Shown: positions 1 to 7,934, counted from the stretch's first letter. The stretch: DNA of 64,000 bases from Nocardia abscessus (GCF_015477775.1 NZ_JADLQO010000008.1:62001-126000); one strand, 5' to 3'. Notes: generated by a model not told the origin, from the sequence alone. Numbers and translations: made by a program.

Positions 1-2
1 CC

Positions 3-650
3 GAGGCCGACGACGAGTTCGCCCAGCTGGCCAGCGAATTCGACACCCTCGAGGAGCTGAAGGCCGACCTGCGCAGCCGCGTCGAGCGGGTCAAGAAGGT
101 GCAGCAGGCGGGCGAGATCCGCGACAAGGTGCTGGAGACCTTGCTCGAGCAGGTCGAGGTACCGCTGCCCGAGGCCGTGGTGCAGGCCGAGATCGACGCC
201 GTGACCCACGACGCGGTGCACGGCTTCGATCACGACGAGGCCAAGTTCGCCGAGGCGCTCGAGTCGCAGGGCAGCACCCGCGAGGAGTTCGACGCCGACA
301 CCAAGGAGGCCGCCGAGAAGTCGGTGAAGACCCAGTTGCTGCTGGACGCGATCGCCGAGGCGGAGGGCACCCAGGTCGGCCAGGAGGAGCTCACCGAGCG
401 GATCCTGTTCCAGTCGCAGCGCTACGGCATGTCGCCGGAACAGTTCATCCAGCAGGTGCAGCAGGCCGGCCAGCTCGGCGCGGTGTTCGCGGACGTGCGC
501 CGCGGCAAGGCGCTGGCGGGCGTGGTCGGCAAGGTGACCGTCACCGACTCCGCGGGCAACCCGGTGGACACCGCCGAAATGTTCGGCGCGCCCACCGATT
601 CCGCGGACGAGGACAACGCCGGCGAGACCGCCGCGGCGGACGCCGAATAA
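3..650 (+). CDS. tig: Trigger factor, C-terminal part (5' end outside window)
   Basis: Ribosome-associated chaperone and prolyl isomerase that meets nascent chains. Only the last 215 residues or so are present: the frame is already open at base 3 and the start lies upstream of the window. The visible part is the helical C-terminal chaperone domain, rich in Glu, Ala and Gln, with the family-typical stretch VPLPEAVVQAEID near residues 52-64 of the fragment. It ends in a short acidic, Ala-rich tail, as in mycobacterial trigger factors. The gene lies directly upstream of clpP1-clpP2, the same order as in M. tuberculosis (Rv2462c to Rv2460c), which supports the assignment. Confidence 0.93.
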   Translation, partial: EADDEFAQLASEFDTLEELKADLRSRVERVKKVQQAGEIRDKVLETLLEQVEVPLPEAVVQAEIDAVTHDAVHGFDHDEAKFAEALESQGSTREEFDADTKEAAEKSVKTQLLLDAIAEAEGTQVGQEELTERILFQSQRYGMSPEQFIQQVQQAGQLGAVFADVRRGKALAGVVGKVTVTDSAGNPVDTAEMFGAPTDSADEDNAGETAAADAE

Positions 651-661
651 TTCCATGGAAT
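650..661. repeat. 12-bp perfect palindrome over the tig stop
   Basis: ATTCCATGGAAT is a perfect palindrome that starts at the last base of the tig stop codon. It is short and has no T-run, so it is unlikely to be a terminator. It may be a protein site or chance. Confidence 0.3.
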
Positions 662-693
662 GTCGGCGTGATCGACGCCCGTGAGGTGCGCTG

Positions 694-711
694 ATTGCGC
701 TGTGAGCGAAG
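694..711 (+). promoter_or_regulatory. Candidate ClgR box upstream of clpP1
   Basis: CGC-N5-GCG occurs at 698-708 with AAG following. This matches the core and right flank of the ClgR operator known from corynebacteria, where ClgR activates clpP1P2 and clpC. It lies about 155 bp before the clpP1 start, in the 212-bp gap after tig. One internal position of the published consensus is not matched, so this is a candidate only. Confidence 0.45.
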
Positions 712-768
712 AAAGGGCGGTACCGGGAGTTCGGTGCCGCCCTGCTTCGTTAATGTTTGTGACGGCAA

Positions 769-808
769 GTTGGATACGCCCAGTCCGATCGGGTGCGGCA
801 TATCCAAC
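769..808. repeat. Inverted repeat in the clpP1 leader
   Basis: GTTGGATA (769-776) and TATCCAAC (801-808) are perfect 8-bp arms separated by 24 bp, 55-94 bp before clpP1. They could form a hairpin in the mRNA leader or bind a regulator. No T-run follows. Confidence 0.4.
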
Positions 809-862
809 CAGTGATGGCTATGTGGCAATCCGCAACGAGCCGGCGAGAGAAGGCAGGTATCC

Positions 863-1474
863 GTGACAATCAACCAGGCAGGGGTCATGACAACCGCGAC
901 TGCTGGTCTCAACCTCAGTGATTCGGTGTACGAGCGCCTGCTGCGTGAGCGCATCATCTTCCTCGGCACGCAGGTCGACGACGATATCGCGAACAAACTG
1001 TGCGCGCAGCTCCTGTTGCTCTCGGCGGAGGATCCCACCAGGGACATCTCGCTCTACATCAACTCGCCGGGCGGCTCGGTGACCGCGGGCATGGCCATCT
1101 ACGACACGATGCAGTTCGCCGAGTGCGACATCGCCACCTACGGCATGGGCCTGGCCGCGTCGATGGGGCAGTTCCTGCTCACCGCGGGCACGAAGGGCAA
1201 GCGCTACGCGCTGCCGCACGCGCGCATCATGATGCACCAGCCTTCCGCGGGGATCGGCGGCTCGGCGGCCGACATCGCGATCATGGCGGAGCAGTTCGCG
1301 CACACGAAGCGGGAGCTGAACGAGCTGCAGGCGCTGCACACCGGCAAGTCGGTCGAGCAGGTCACCGCCGACGCCGACCGCGATCGCTGGTTCACCGCGT
1401 CCGAAGCCCTGGAATACGGCTTCATCGACCACGTGATCAGCCACGCGAACCAGGCCAACGGCGCCAAGAAGTAA
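863..1474 (+). CDS. clpP1: ATP-dependent Clp protease proteolytic subunit 1
   Basis: Serine peptidase of the Clp proteolytic barrel. Actinobacteria build it from ClpP1 and ClpP2 rings capped by ClpX or ClpC. The 203 residues show the full triad: Ser100 in GLAASMGQ, His125 in MMHQPSAG, and Asp174 in DRDRW. The SPGGSVTAG turn (residues 68-76) is also typical. The GTG start is chosen because an AGAAGG ribosome site lies about 8 nt upstream. An internal ATG at 887 would remove eight residues of what is probably a propeptide. clpP2 follows 73 bp later, so the two are probably one transcript, as in mycobacteria. Confidence 0.96.
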   Translation: MTINQAGVMTTATAGLNLSDSVYERLLRERIIFLGTQVDDDIANKLCAQLLLLSAEDPTRDISLYINSPGGSVTAGMAIYDTMQFAECDIATYGMGLAASMGQFLLTAGTKGKRYALPHARIMMHQPSAGIGGSAADIAIMAEQFAHTKRELNELQALHTGKSVEQVTADADRDRWFTASEALEYGFIDHVISHANQANGAKK

Positions 1475-1547
1475 CGCCGCACCGGACCACCCACAGGCCC
1501 CCGGACACCTCGAACGTCCGGCCGCCGCACCGACTTTGGAGACGAAG

Positions 1548-2216
1548 ATGGCCAATTCGATCGACCCGCGCGCCGGCCTGTCCGGCATCGCACCGCAGAG
1601 CCCGCAGGCGCGCTATATCCTGCCGTCGTTCATCGAGCACTCGAGCTTCGGCGTCAAGGAGTCCAACCCGTACAACAAGCTGTTCGAGGAGCGCATCATC
1701 TTCCTCGGCGTGCAGGTGGACGACGCCTCGGCGAACGACATCATGGCGCAGCTGCTGGTACTGGAGTCGCTGGACCCCGACCGCGACATCACCATGTACA
1801 TCAACTCGCCGGGTGGCTCGTTCACCTCGCTGATGGCCATCTACGACACCATGCAGTACGTGCGCGCCGACGTCGCCACCGTCTGCCTGGGCCAGGCCGC
1901 CTCGGCCGCGGCCGTGCTGCTGGCCGCGGGCACCCCCGGCAAGCGGGCCTGCCTGCCCAACGCGCGCGTCCTGATCCACCAGCCGTCGCTGGAGGGTGGC
2001 ATCCAGGGTCAGGTGTCGGACCTGGAGATCCAGGCCGCCGAGATCGAGCGCATGCGTCGCCTGATGGAGACCACGCTGGCGCGGCACACCGGCAAGGACG
2101 CCGACACCATCCGCAAGGACACCGATCGCGACAAGATCCTGACGGCCGAAGAGGCCAAGGAGTACGGGATCATCGACACGGTGTTCGACTATCGCAAGCT
2201 CAGCGCGCAGAAATAA
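1548..2216 (+). CDS. clpP2: ATP-dependent Clp protease proteolytic subunit 2
   Basis: Second Clp peptidase subunit, which forms the hetero-tetradecamer with ClpP1. The triad is visible: Ser119 in GQAASAA, His144 in LIHQPS, and Asp195 in DRDKIL. The ATG at 1548 is preferred over the in-frame TTG at 1536 because GGAG lies 6 nt before it, giving 222 residues. The N-terminal stretch of about 40 residues is longer than in ClpP1 and is likely processed. It diverges from ClpP1 in the handle region (LEGGIQGQVSDLEIQ), as expected for the two-paralogue system. Confidence 0.95.
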   Translation: MANSIDPRAGLSGIAPQSPQARYILPSFIEHSSFGVKESNPYNKLFEERIIFLGVQVDDASANDIMAQLLVLESLDPDRDITMYINSPGGSFTSLMAIYDTMQYVRADVATVCLGQAASAAAVLLAAGTPGKRACLPNARVLIHQPSLEGGIQGQVSDLEIQAAEIERMRRLMETTLARHTGKDADTIRKDTDRDKILTAEEAKEYGIIDTVFDYRKLSAQK

Positions 2217-2225
2217 GTCGCGAAT

Positions 2226-2253
2226 AGTCGTTTCCGGCCGGGCCGGGACGACT
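2226..2253 (+). terminator. Hairpin after clpP2
   Basis: AGTCGT (2226-2231) pairs with ACGACT (2248-2253), and CCGGC with GCCGG inside, 9 nt after the clpP2 stop. No T-run follows, so termination without a U-tract, or simple 3'-end protection, is inferred. Confidence 0.45.
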
Positions 2254-2370
2254 GGGCGAATTGCCGATCCCGGCGGCGGTTCGCTCGTAAATTGCTTCGC
2301 AACAGGGAATTCCGGCCGGGAAGTATGCCAAGCGGTATGCTGCCCGGCCGGACCGCTCACGTGCCGCCGA

Positions 2371-2392
2371 GGTTCGAGAATTTGTTCGAACC
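2371..2392. promoter_or_regulatory. Dyad upstream of clpX
   Basis: GGTTCGA (2371-2377) and TCGAACC (2386-2392) are perfect 7-bp arms with an 8-bp spacer. They sit in the 460-bp clpP2-clpX gap (2217-2676), in which I see no gene. It could be an operator for a promoter of clpX; no family consensus was recognised. Confidence 0.35.
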
Positions 2393-2558
2393 CCGCGATG
2401 GCGCGCTGGGCGGTCGGGAGGTCTCGGTCGCCGGTCCAGCGGGCGGATCGCCTTTCGGCGTCGTGACAACACGCACAACCCGCGCGAGAAACATGCGCGA
2501 GTTGTCGACCTCCATCCCGAACACCGGGTACGGTCGACCTAGGGACCTTTGCTCCCGG

Positions 2559-2588
2559 TTGACAGCACTGCCCACCGGTCCGGATTCA
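2559..2588 (+). promoter_or_regulatory. Candidate clpX promoter
   Basis: TTGACA at 2559-2564 is followed after 18 bp by GATTCA at 2583-2588, a fair sigma-70-type pair about 90 bp before the clpX start. This suggests clpX has its own promoter separate from clpP1P2. Confidence 0.4.
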
Positions 2589-2676
2589 GCCGATGCGTTT
2601 GCGGCTGCGAAAGTGGTGGACAGCTGGCAACCTGGACGGACGGTTGCACGCGGACAAGGAAGTAGGGACCCACGAG

Positions 2677-3957
2677 ATGGCGCGCATCGGAGATGGCGGC
2701 GATCTGCTGAAGTGCTCGTTCTGCGGAAAGAGCCAGAAGCAGGTCAAGAAGCTCATTGCGGGACCAGGGGTGTACATCTGCGACGAGTGCATCGATCTCT
2801 GCAACGAGATCATCGAGGAGGAACTCGCCGAATCGAGCGAGGTCAAGCTCGATGAGCTGCCCAAGCCCGCCGAGATCCGGGACTTCCTGGAGAACTACGT
2901 CATCGGGCAGGACACCGCCAAGCGCACTCTCGCGGTGGCCGTATACAACCATTACAAGCGCATCCAGGCCGGCGACAAGGGTCGCGACAGCCGCGGCGAG
3001 ACCGTCGAGCTGGCCAAGTCCAACATCCTGATGCTGGGCCCCACCGGCTGTGGCAAGACCTATCTCGCCCAGACGTTGGCGAAGATGCTGAACGTTCCGT
3101 TCGCCATCGCCGACGCCACCGCGCTCACCGAGGCCGGATATGTCGGCGAGGATGTCGAGAACATCTTGCTGAAGCTGATCCAGGCCGCCGACTACGACGT
3201 CAAGCGCGCCGAGACCGGCATCATCTACATCGACGAGGTCGACAAGATCGCCCGCAAGAGCGAGAACCCGTCGATCACCCGGGACGTCTCCGGCGAGGGT
3301 GTGCAGCAGGCGCTGCTGAAGATCCTGGAGGGCACCCAGGCGAGTGTGCCGCCGCAGGGCGGTCGTAAGCACCCGCACCAGGAGTTCATCCAGATCGACA
3401 CGACCAACGTGCTGTTCATCGTGGCTGGCGCCTTCGCGGGCCTGGAGAAGATCATCTCCGACCGTACCGGTCATCGCGGCATCGGATTCGGCGCCGAGGT
3501 GCGGTCCAAGGCCGAGATCGACACCACCGATCACTTCGCGGACGTCATGCCGGAGGACCTGATCAAGTTCGGCCTGATCCCCGAGTTCATCGGCCGTCTG
3601 CCCGTGGTCGCCTCGGTAACCAACCTGGACAAGGAATCGCTGGTCAAGATCCTCTCCGAGCCGAAGAACGCGCTGGTCAAGCAGTACGTCCGGTTGTTCG
3701 AGATGGACGGGGTCGACCTCGAGTTCACCGACGACGCGCTGGAGGCCGTCGCCGACCAGGCGATCCTGCGCGGCACCGGCGCGCGCGGCCTGCGGGCGAT
3801 CATGGAAGAAGTCCTGCAGCCCGCCATGTACGACATCCCCAGCCGCGACGATGTCGCCAAGGTGGTCGTCAACGCGGACACCGTCAACGACAACGTCCTG
3901 CCCACCATCGTGCCGCGCAAGGCGCAGCGGGCGGAGCGCCGGGAGAAGTCCGCGTAG
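2677..3957 (+). CDS. clpX: ClpX ATPase, substrate-binding unit of ClpXP
   Basis: AAA+ unfoldase that feeds substrates to ClpP1P2. The start at ATG 2677 gives 426 residues, the usual length. Domains in order: N-terminal C4 zinc-binding domain (Cys13, Cys16, Cys35, Cys38); AAA+ core with Walker A GPTGCGKT at 121-128, the GYVG pore loop at 154-157 and Walker B IIYIDE at 182-187; then the C-terminal small domain (GTGARGLR, IMEEVL). The frame stays open upstream to 2593, but the zinc domain fixes the start. Unlike clpP1P2 it stands alone, 460 bp downstream. Confidence 0.97.
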   Translation: MARIGDGGDLLKCSFCGKSQKQVKKLIAGPGVYICDECIDLCNEIIEEELAESSEVKLDELPKPAEIRDFLENYVIGQDTAKRTLAVAVYNHYKRIQAGDKGRDSRGETVELAKSNILMLGPTGCGKTYLAQTLAKMLNVPFAIADATALTEAGYVGEDVENILLKLIQAADYDVKRAETGIIYIDEVDKIARKSENPSITRDVSGEGVQQALLKILEGTQASVPPQGGRKHPHQEFIQIDTTNVLFIVAGAFAGLEKIISDRTGHRGIGFGAEVRSKAEIDTTDHFADVMPEDLIKFGLIPEFIGRLPVVASVTNLDKESLVKILSEPKNALVKQYVRLFEMDGVDLEFTDDALEAVADQAILRGTGARGLRAIMEEVLQPAMYDIPSRDDVAKVVVNADTVNDNVLPTIVPRKAQRAERREKSA

Positions 3958-3985
3958 TTGTTCGGGTGTGGCGGCGCTCTCGCGG

Positions 3986-3991
3986 GGGTAT
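3986..3991 (+). promoter_or_regulatory. GGGTAT motif upstream of the STAS gene
   Basis: GGGTAT resembles the -10 element of SigF/SigB-type stress promoters. It lies about 115 bp before a STAS-domain gene, which fits a stress-sigma partner-switch theme. No clear GTTT -35 element is visible, so support is weak. Confidence 0.25.
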
Positions 3992-4104
3992 CTCTTCGTG
4001 AGGGTTGAGCAAACAGCCTAGTTCCGGCGTGGGTTTCGTCCGGGGCGCATCATTCCCGTGAGCACCTGTACGAGATTGCTGCGGGCGTCAGGACCGAGGT
4101 CCTC

Positions 4105-4515
4105 ATGTCGACAGGCTTGGCCAATCCCACGTACGTTCTCCCCGCCGTTCGCAACGCCGATCACCCGGCCGAGCGGCTCAAGATCTCCGTTACCGCCCCG
4201 AGCGACCAGGTCACGCTGTGTGCGCTCGCGGGCGAGGTCGACCATTTCACCGTCGAGGTGTTCCGCCGCAGGCTGATCGGTTCGCTGGGCGCGGCGGCGC
4301 AGGTGGTGGTCGTCGATCTGTCCAAAGTCACGTTCTTCGGCGTCGCCGGGCTGCATGTGCTGATCGACGCACGCTCCGTACTGGAGCAGGACGGTCGTAG
4401 GCTGCGTCTGGTCACCGGTCCGCGGTGCGTGGACCGGCTGTTGCAGCTGGCGGGTGATCGCGCACGCTTCGAGGTCATGCCCAGCCTCGCCGACGCCGTG
4501 CTCGCCGCCGCCTGA
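4105..4515 (+). CDS. STAS-domain protein (anti-sigma-factor antagonist-like)
   Basis: A 136-residue single-domain STAS protein related to SpoIIAA/RsbV, which release sigma factors by binding anti-sigma kinases. The beta-alpha pattern is clear: AGEVDHFTVEVFRRRL, then VVVVDLSKVTFFGVAGLHVL. In SpoIIAA the loop after the core strand reads DSSGL and its Ser is phosphorylated; here the same place reads GVAGL, so the phospho-acceptor Ser is replaced by Ala. The protein may therefore be constitutively active or act in another way. No anti-sigma kinase lies beside it. The start has a GAGG site about 5 nt upstream. The family is well supported; the partner is unknown. Confidence 0.8.
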   Translation: MSTGLANPTYVLPAVRNADHPAERLKISVTAPSDQVTLCALAGEVDHFTVEVFRRRLIGSLGAAAQVVVVDLSKVTFFGVAGLHVLIDARSVLEQDGRRLRLVTGPRCVDRLLQLAGDRARFEVMPSLADAVLAAA

Positions 4516-4531
4516 ACCGCGCGCCGGTCGT

Positions 4532-4537
4532 TACGAT
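4532..4537 (+). promoter_or_regulatory. Candidate -10 of a leaderless promoter
   Basis: TACGAT lies exactly 6 nt before the ATG at 4544, and no Shine-Dalgarno site is present. This is the layout of a leaderless actinobacterial transcript. Confidence 0.4.
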
Positions 4538-4543
4538 CGGTTC

Positions 4544-4810
4544 ATGTTTGCCAACCGGCGCTTGGAGCGCAAGGTCGACGCGTTGCACGTCAAACTCGAT
4601 CTGATCATGACCCATCTGGGCATCGAGGCGCCGGCGCAGGTCGCGCCGGTGCGCGCCGTGCCGTCGGTTCCGCGCGGCGACGGCATGGCGGAGATCGACG
4701 CACTACTGTTGCAGGGCAAGAAGATTCACGCGATCAAGCGGTATCGCGAGCTCACCGGGTGCGGGTTGAAGGAGGCCAAGGACGCGGTCGAACGGCGATA
4801 CCCGTACTGA
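4544..4810 (+). CDS. Small protein with ribosomal L7/L12 C-terminal-like domain
   Basis: 88 residues. The C-terminal half (about 50-85) matches the L7/L12 C-terminal fold signature: QGKKIHAIKRYRELTG followed by GLKEAKDAVE. In ribosomes that domain recruits translational GTPases. The N-terminal half (MFANRRLERKVDALHVKLD) is a short charged helix followed by a Pro/Ala linker, and no L7/L12 dimerisation domain is present. So this is not rplL but a free-standing paralogue of the binding domain; its partner is unknown. It starts 28 bp after the STAS gene and may have its own leaderless promoter. Confidence 0.75.
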   Translation: MFANRRLERKVDALHVKLDLIMTHLGIEAPAQVAPVRAVPSVPRGDGMAEIDALLLQGKKIHAIKRYRELTGCGLKEAKDAVERRYPY

Positions 4811-4847
4811 GTGTCCGGGACTTCGTCGCGTCGCTGCGCGGGACCAC

Positions 4848-5729
4848 CTAGCTGTGCGCGCCGTGGACCAATTGGGCGTGGAAACTCACCGGGAGGTCGG
4901 CGTCCGCGCCGGACCGAGTGTCCGCCGGGGAGCGTTCCGGCAAGGGGTCGTGCCCGATCGGGTCCGGCAAGTTCCGTACCTGCTCGGTGGCGTAGCTGAT
5001 CGCACGCCCGTATCGCGCGCTCGCGGCGTCGTGGATGAGCAGTGCGACGCCGATCATCACCGGAGCGACCCCGTGGACGGCGGCGTCGAACCACCGCCCC
5101 GCACTCACGTAGGGATAGGTGTTCAGAGCCACGGTGAGTGTGAGCAAGGAGACCTCGGCCGCCGCCACTTGGCTGCGGTTGTCCAGCACGCCCCACTCGG
5201 TGACCTTGTTCGTGCCGATCATGATGATGATCAGCGACACGCTGATCATCGCCTCGAGCAGGTAGCTGAACCAGTACAGCGGGTCGGTCGGCCCGCCTGG
5301 CGCGATGTTGTGCTGGACGTTGACCGCCGACCACAGCATTCCGGCGGCGACCACGCCCGCCAGCGCGCCGAGCGACCACGAACGGTGCCGGTACAGCGAC
5401 GCCAGCCTGGCGTGCGGGCTGGACGCGCGGCGCTGCGCGGCAATCGCCTTGCGCGCCAACAGGAGGTCCCTGATCTCGGCCTTCTCGATGGCCTCCGAGG
5501 TGTGCCGTGCCCGGTCGGATGCCGCGGCGGACGCCTCGGCTTGCTTCCAGCGCTGGTCGCGATCCTGGGTCCGGATCCGTTCGGCCAGTTCGCGTTCGGC
5601 GAACAGTTCGTCCTCCGACAGTGCGCCGGTCAGTGCCGGGTCGAACTGGTAGGCGAGGCGGCCGCGGGCCTTCTCGACTCGTCTCGCCAGCCGTGCGACG
5701 TCGTCGTCCGTGGTCTGTTCGTCGAGCAT
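4848..5729 (-). CDS. Membrane protein with coiled-coil N-terminus, unknown function
   Basis: 293 residues, not assigned to a family. Residues 1-110 are charged and predicted helical (repeated Ala, Arg, Glu; possible coiled coil) and cytoplasmic. About four hydrophobic segments follow between residues 118 and 235 (LGALAGVVAAGMLW; YLLEAMISVSLIIIMIG; AAEVSLLTLTVALN; GVAPVMIGVALLIH), then a hydrophilic tail. The layout recalls membrane proteins linked to plasmid spread in actinomycetes, but I see no diagnostic motif. The ATG has GGAG about 4 nt upstream. It converges with the L7/L12-like gene. Confidence 0.6.
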   Translation of the reverse strand: MLDEQTTDDDVARLARRVEKARGRLAYQFDPALTGALSEDELFAERELAERIRTQDRDQRWKQAEASAAASDRARHTSEAIEKAEIRDLLLARKAIAAQRRASSPHARLASLYRHRSWSLGALAGVVAAGMLWSAVNVQHNIAPGGPTDPLYWFSYLLEAMISVSLIIIMIGTNKVTEWGVLDNRSQVAAAEVSLLTLTVALNTYPYVSAGRWFDAAVHGVAPVMIGVALLIHDAASARYGRAISYATEQVRNLPDPIGHDPLPERSPADTRSGADADLPVSFHAQLVHGAHS

Positions 5730-5955
5730 GCGGCTCCAAACGGTCGGGCGGAGGGGAACTCGAGAAACCGAAGACGCCGGTACGGCCTACCGTTCAGCCG
5801 AGCTCGCAAACGATAGCTCGCCGACCGCGGCGCGGCCGGGCGAGGTCAACACCTCTTATTCTTAGTGCATTCCACGCCGCAGCGACAGTCCGGAGTGCCC
5901 GCGACGCCGAAGTGCCAGGCCGGGCCCGACCTTTCCCGCAGCGCCGCGGCCGTTT

Positions 5956-6525
5956 TCACGCCCAGGGCACCCGGCAGGAATCGGTGCTGAAACCCTGCGC
6001 GGTGATCCCGAGCGCCGAATTGAACCGGGCGCGTGAGTTTTCCAGCGCGATGTGATAGCTGAGCTCGATGACGCCCGCCCGGCCGAAGCGGCGCTCGAGG
6101 TCGGCGACCTGCTCGTCGGTCGCCGCGGTCGGCGTGGCGGTCATCGCGTCGGCGTAGGCGATGGCGGCGCGCTCGTCGTCGGAGTACAGCGGCGAGGTCG
6201 CGTAGTCCGCGATGTGCTCGAGCCGTGCGACGTCCAGTTCGCCCAGGCGCATGAGCATGGCGCCGAAGTCGACGCACCACGAACAGCCGATCGTCCACGC
6301 CGTCCGATAGACGGCGATTTCGCGGATCACGGCGGGCAGGGCCGAGCTGGCCTTGTCCACCATGGTCTCGTGGACCGCGTTCGCGGTGAGCAGCTTCGGA
6401 TGGTTGGCGGTGACGGCGAAGGGCTCCGGCACTTCCCGGAAGCGGCGCTTGGCCAGCCGGTACAGCAGCTTGGTCATCGGCCCGGCCTGCTGCGGGGTGA
6501 CGGCGGCGATACGGGTGACGCCCAT
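5956..6525 (-). CDS. Carboxymuconolactone decarboxylase/AhpD-family protein
   Basis: 189 residues with the AhpD-like helical core and a CxxC pair (CSWCVDFGAML, about residues 81-91) preceded by REIAVYRTAW. In AhpD such a pair gives a peroxidase-coupled disulfide activity; in other members the reaction is unknown. A strong AAGGAG ribosome site sits 6 nt before the ATG. It lies 108 bp downstream of the ketosteroid isomerase gene on the same strand, so co-transcription with steroid genes is possible but unproven. Confidence 0.82.
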   Translation of the reverse strand: MGVTRIAAVTPQQAGPMTKLLYRLAKRRFREVPEPFAVTANHPKLLTANAVHETMVDKASSALPAVIREIAVYRTAWTIGCSWCVDFGAMLMRLGELDVARLEHIADYATSPLYSDDERAAIAYADAMTATPTAATDEQVADLERRFGRAGVIELSYHIALENSRARFNSALGITAQGFSTDSCRVPWA

Positions 6526-6633
6526 GGCGGTCTCCTTCGATCAGCGGATGTGGTTCCTACTTCTCGGACGAGAGACCGTGCCGGAATGTGATGGGGCCGC
6601 GCTGTGACCTAGCACACCGGGCCGCCGTGCGGG

Positions 6634-7011
6634 TCACTCGGGCTCGACCCGCATGTCCTCCTGACTCCAGTAGGCGCGCATCCCGGTGATCCGGCCTTCC
6701 TCGTCGAACTGCATCACGTCGATCGGCGAAAGGACGAAGCGCTGCCCGCCGACCTTGGTGACGATGGTGAACGGGAACGCGGCTTGGTTGCCCGCGATCC
6801 TGATGTCCTCGGGCCGCAGTTCGGTCTCTCGATCGAGTGCGGCGATCACCTCGTAGAACTCGCGGATGGCGTCGTGGCCACGCTTGGGCGGGGTGCCGAC
6901 CGGGTCCTCGACGATGGCGTCGGGCGCGTACAGGTTCACGATCTCCTCGGTCGGGCCCGAGCCGACCAGCTTGACGTACTGCTCGACCACGTCGCGGATC
7001 TGCTTGGCCAT
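6634..7011 (-). CDS. Delta5-3-ketosteroid isomerase
   Basis: 125-residue NTF2-like cone-fold enzyme that moves the double bond of 3-oxo-delta5-steroids. All three catalytic positions known from the Comamonas and Pseudomonas enzymes are present: Tyr12 (EQYVKL), Asp36 (VEDPVG) and Asp98 (SPIDVM). The length is also normal for the family. AAGGAG lies 5 nt before the ATG. A KstR-type box sits at 7028-7041, 17-30 nt upstream of the start, which ties the gene to sterol catabolism. An AraC-type regulator lies just upstream on the same strand. A generic SnoaL-like role is the alternative, but the intact triad argues against it. Confidence 0.88.
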   Translation of the reverse strand: MAKQIRDVVEQYVKLVGSGPTEEIVNLYAPDAIVEDPVGTPPKRGHDAIREFYEVIAALDRETELRPEDIRIAGNQAAFPFTIVTKVGGQRFVLSPIDVMQFDEEGRITGMRAYWSQEDMRVEPE

Positions 7012-7027
7012 CGAGTCTCCTTCGAAG

Positions 7028-7041
7028 TGAAACGTGTTCTA
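7028..7041. promoter_or_regulatory. KstR-like operator upstream of the ketosteroid isomerase
   Basis: TGAAACGTGTTCTA fits every fixed position of the KstR consensus TnnAACnnGTTnnA known from the mycobacterial and rhodococcal cholesterol regulon. It lies in the 38-bp gap between the AraC gene and the isomerase gene, where it could repress the isomerase promoter. Confidence 0.65.
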
Positions 7042-7049
7042 GTTTCAGA

Positions 7050-7838
7050 CTAGCAAGTTCGCGCGGCCGATTCGATCCCGTGCGCTCGATCCAGCACGAC
7101 GATCCGGACTCCGGTGGCCAGGAGTGTGGTGGGCGAGAGCCCGAACAATGCGCGGAACGCGTCACTGAAATGAGACGGACTGGCGAATCCGGCGGCGGCC
7201 GACGCGACGGTGAGATTCGCGCCTCCGGAGATCGCGCGTCCGGCGCCGAGCATCCTGGCCCAGAGCCGGTACCTCCGGAACGAGGTGCCCGCCTGGGCCG
7301 AGAACAGGTGCAGGAATCGCGACTCCGACAGGTGCACCGCCGCGGCGAACCGGTCGGCGGTGACTTCTCGCTCGGGATGGGTCAGCAGGGTCGCCATCGC
7401 CTCGGCTACGCGGTCGTCCAGTGCGGGGACCGGTGCCGCACCGACGAGTTCCGCCAGGGAGCACGGATCGGGACGTGCGTCGCGCGCGGCCGCGGCGAGC
7501 GCGGACTCCGCTCGGTGGCCGAGTCCGAATTCGTTGTCCCACCGGGTCATCCGGTCGCGGCAGGCCCGAGCGGTGCGCGATCCGGGATCCAGGTAGCAGA
7601 ACATCATGTGGTCGCCGTCCGCGACCACGCGGTGTACCCGGCGCGGCGGGATCAGCGCGCTGCGTGCGGGGCGCGCGATGTCGTCGGCCTCGAGCGTGAA
7701 CGGGGCGTCGACCCCGACGGCAAGGCAGTCGACCGCGGTCGAATGCGCCGCCAGACGCAGCGAAGGTCCGCGATAGATCGCCTGCCCGGCCCACAGCCAC
7801 AGCGCCGCGGACGCTCCCGGCGGAGTGCTCGGGTCCAT
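7050..7838 (-). CDS. AraC-family transcriptional regulator
   Basis: 262 residues. The N-terminal part resembles a cupin-like sensing domain. The C-terminal 100 residues hold two helix-turn-helix units: first FAAAVHLSESRFLHLFSAQAG, followed by SFRRYRLWARMLGA; second VASAAAGFASPSHFSDAFR, followed by FGLSPTTLL. Its gene ends 38 bp before the isomerase start on the same strand, so it may control that gene, although the KstR-like box in between suggests separate control. The effector is unknown. Confidence 0.85.
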   Translation of the reverse strand: MDPSTPPGASAALWLWAGQAIYRGPSLRLAAHSTAVDCLAVGVDAPFTLEADDIARPARSALIPPRRVHRVVADGDHMMFCYLDPGSRTARACRDRMTRWDNEFGLGHRAESALAAAARDARPDPCSLAELVGAAPVPALDDRVAEAMATLLTHPEREVTADRFAAAVHLSESRFLHLFSAQAGTSFRRYRLWARMLGAGRAISGGANLTVASAAAGFASPSHFSDAFRALFGLSPTTLLATGVRIVVLDRAHGIESAARTC

Positions 7839-7934
7839 GCCGTCATGCTGTCACGACTGGGTGAAACGCGACGGCGGTCTGTCGTGTGACGCGGGTAGCG
7901 GCGCTGTTCGGTGGGCCGATTGCGCGCCGGATTC

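Noticed and set aside
2371..2392. GGTTCGA...TCGAACC as a tRNA T-arm
   Set aside because: The 8-nt loop lacks the T-loop pattern and no acceptor or anticodon stem fits around it.
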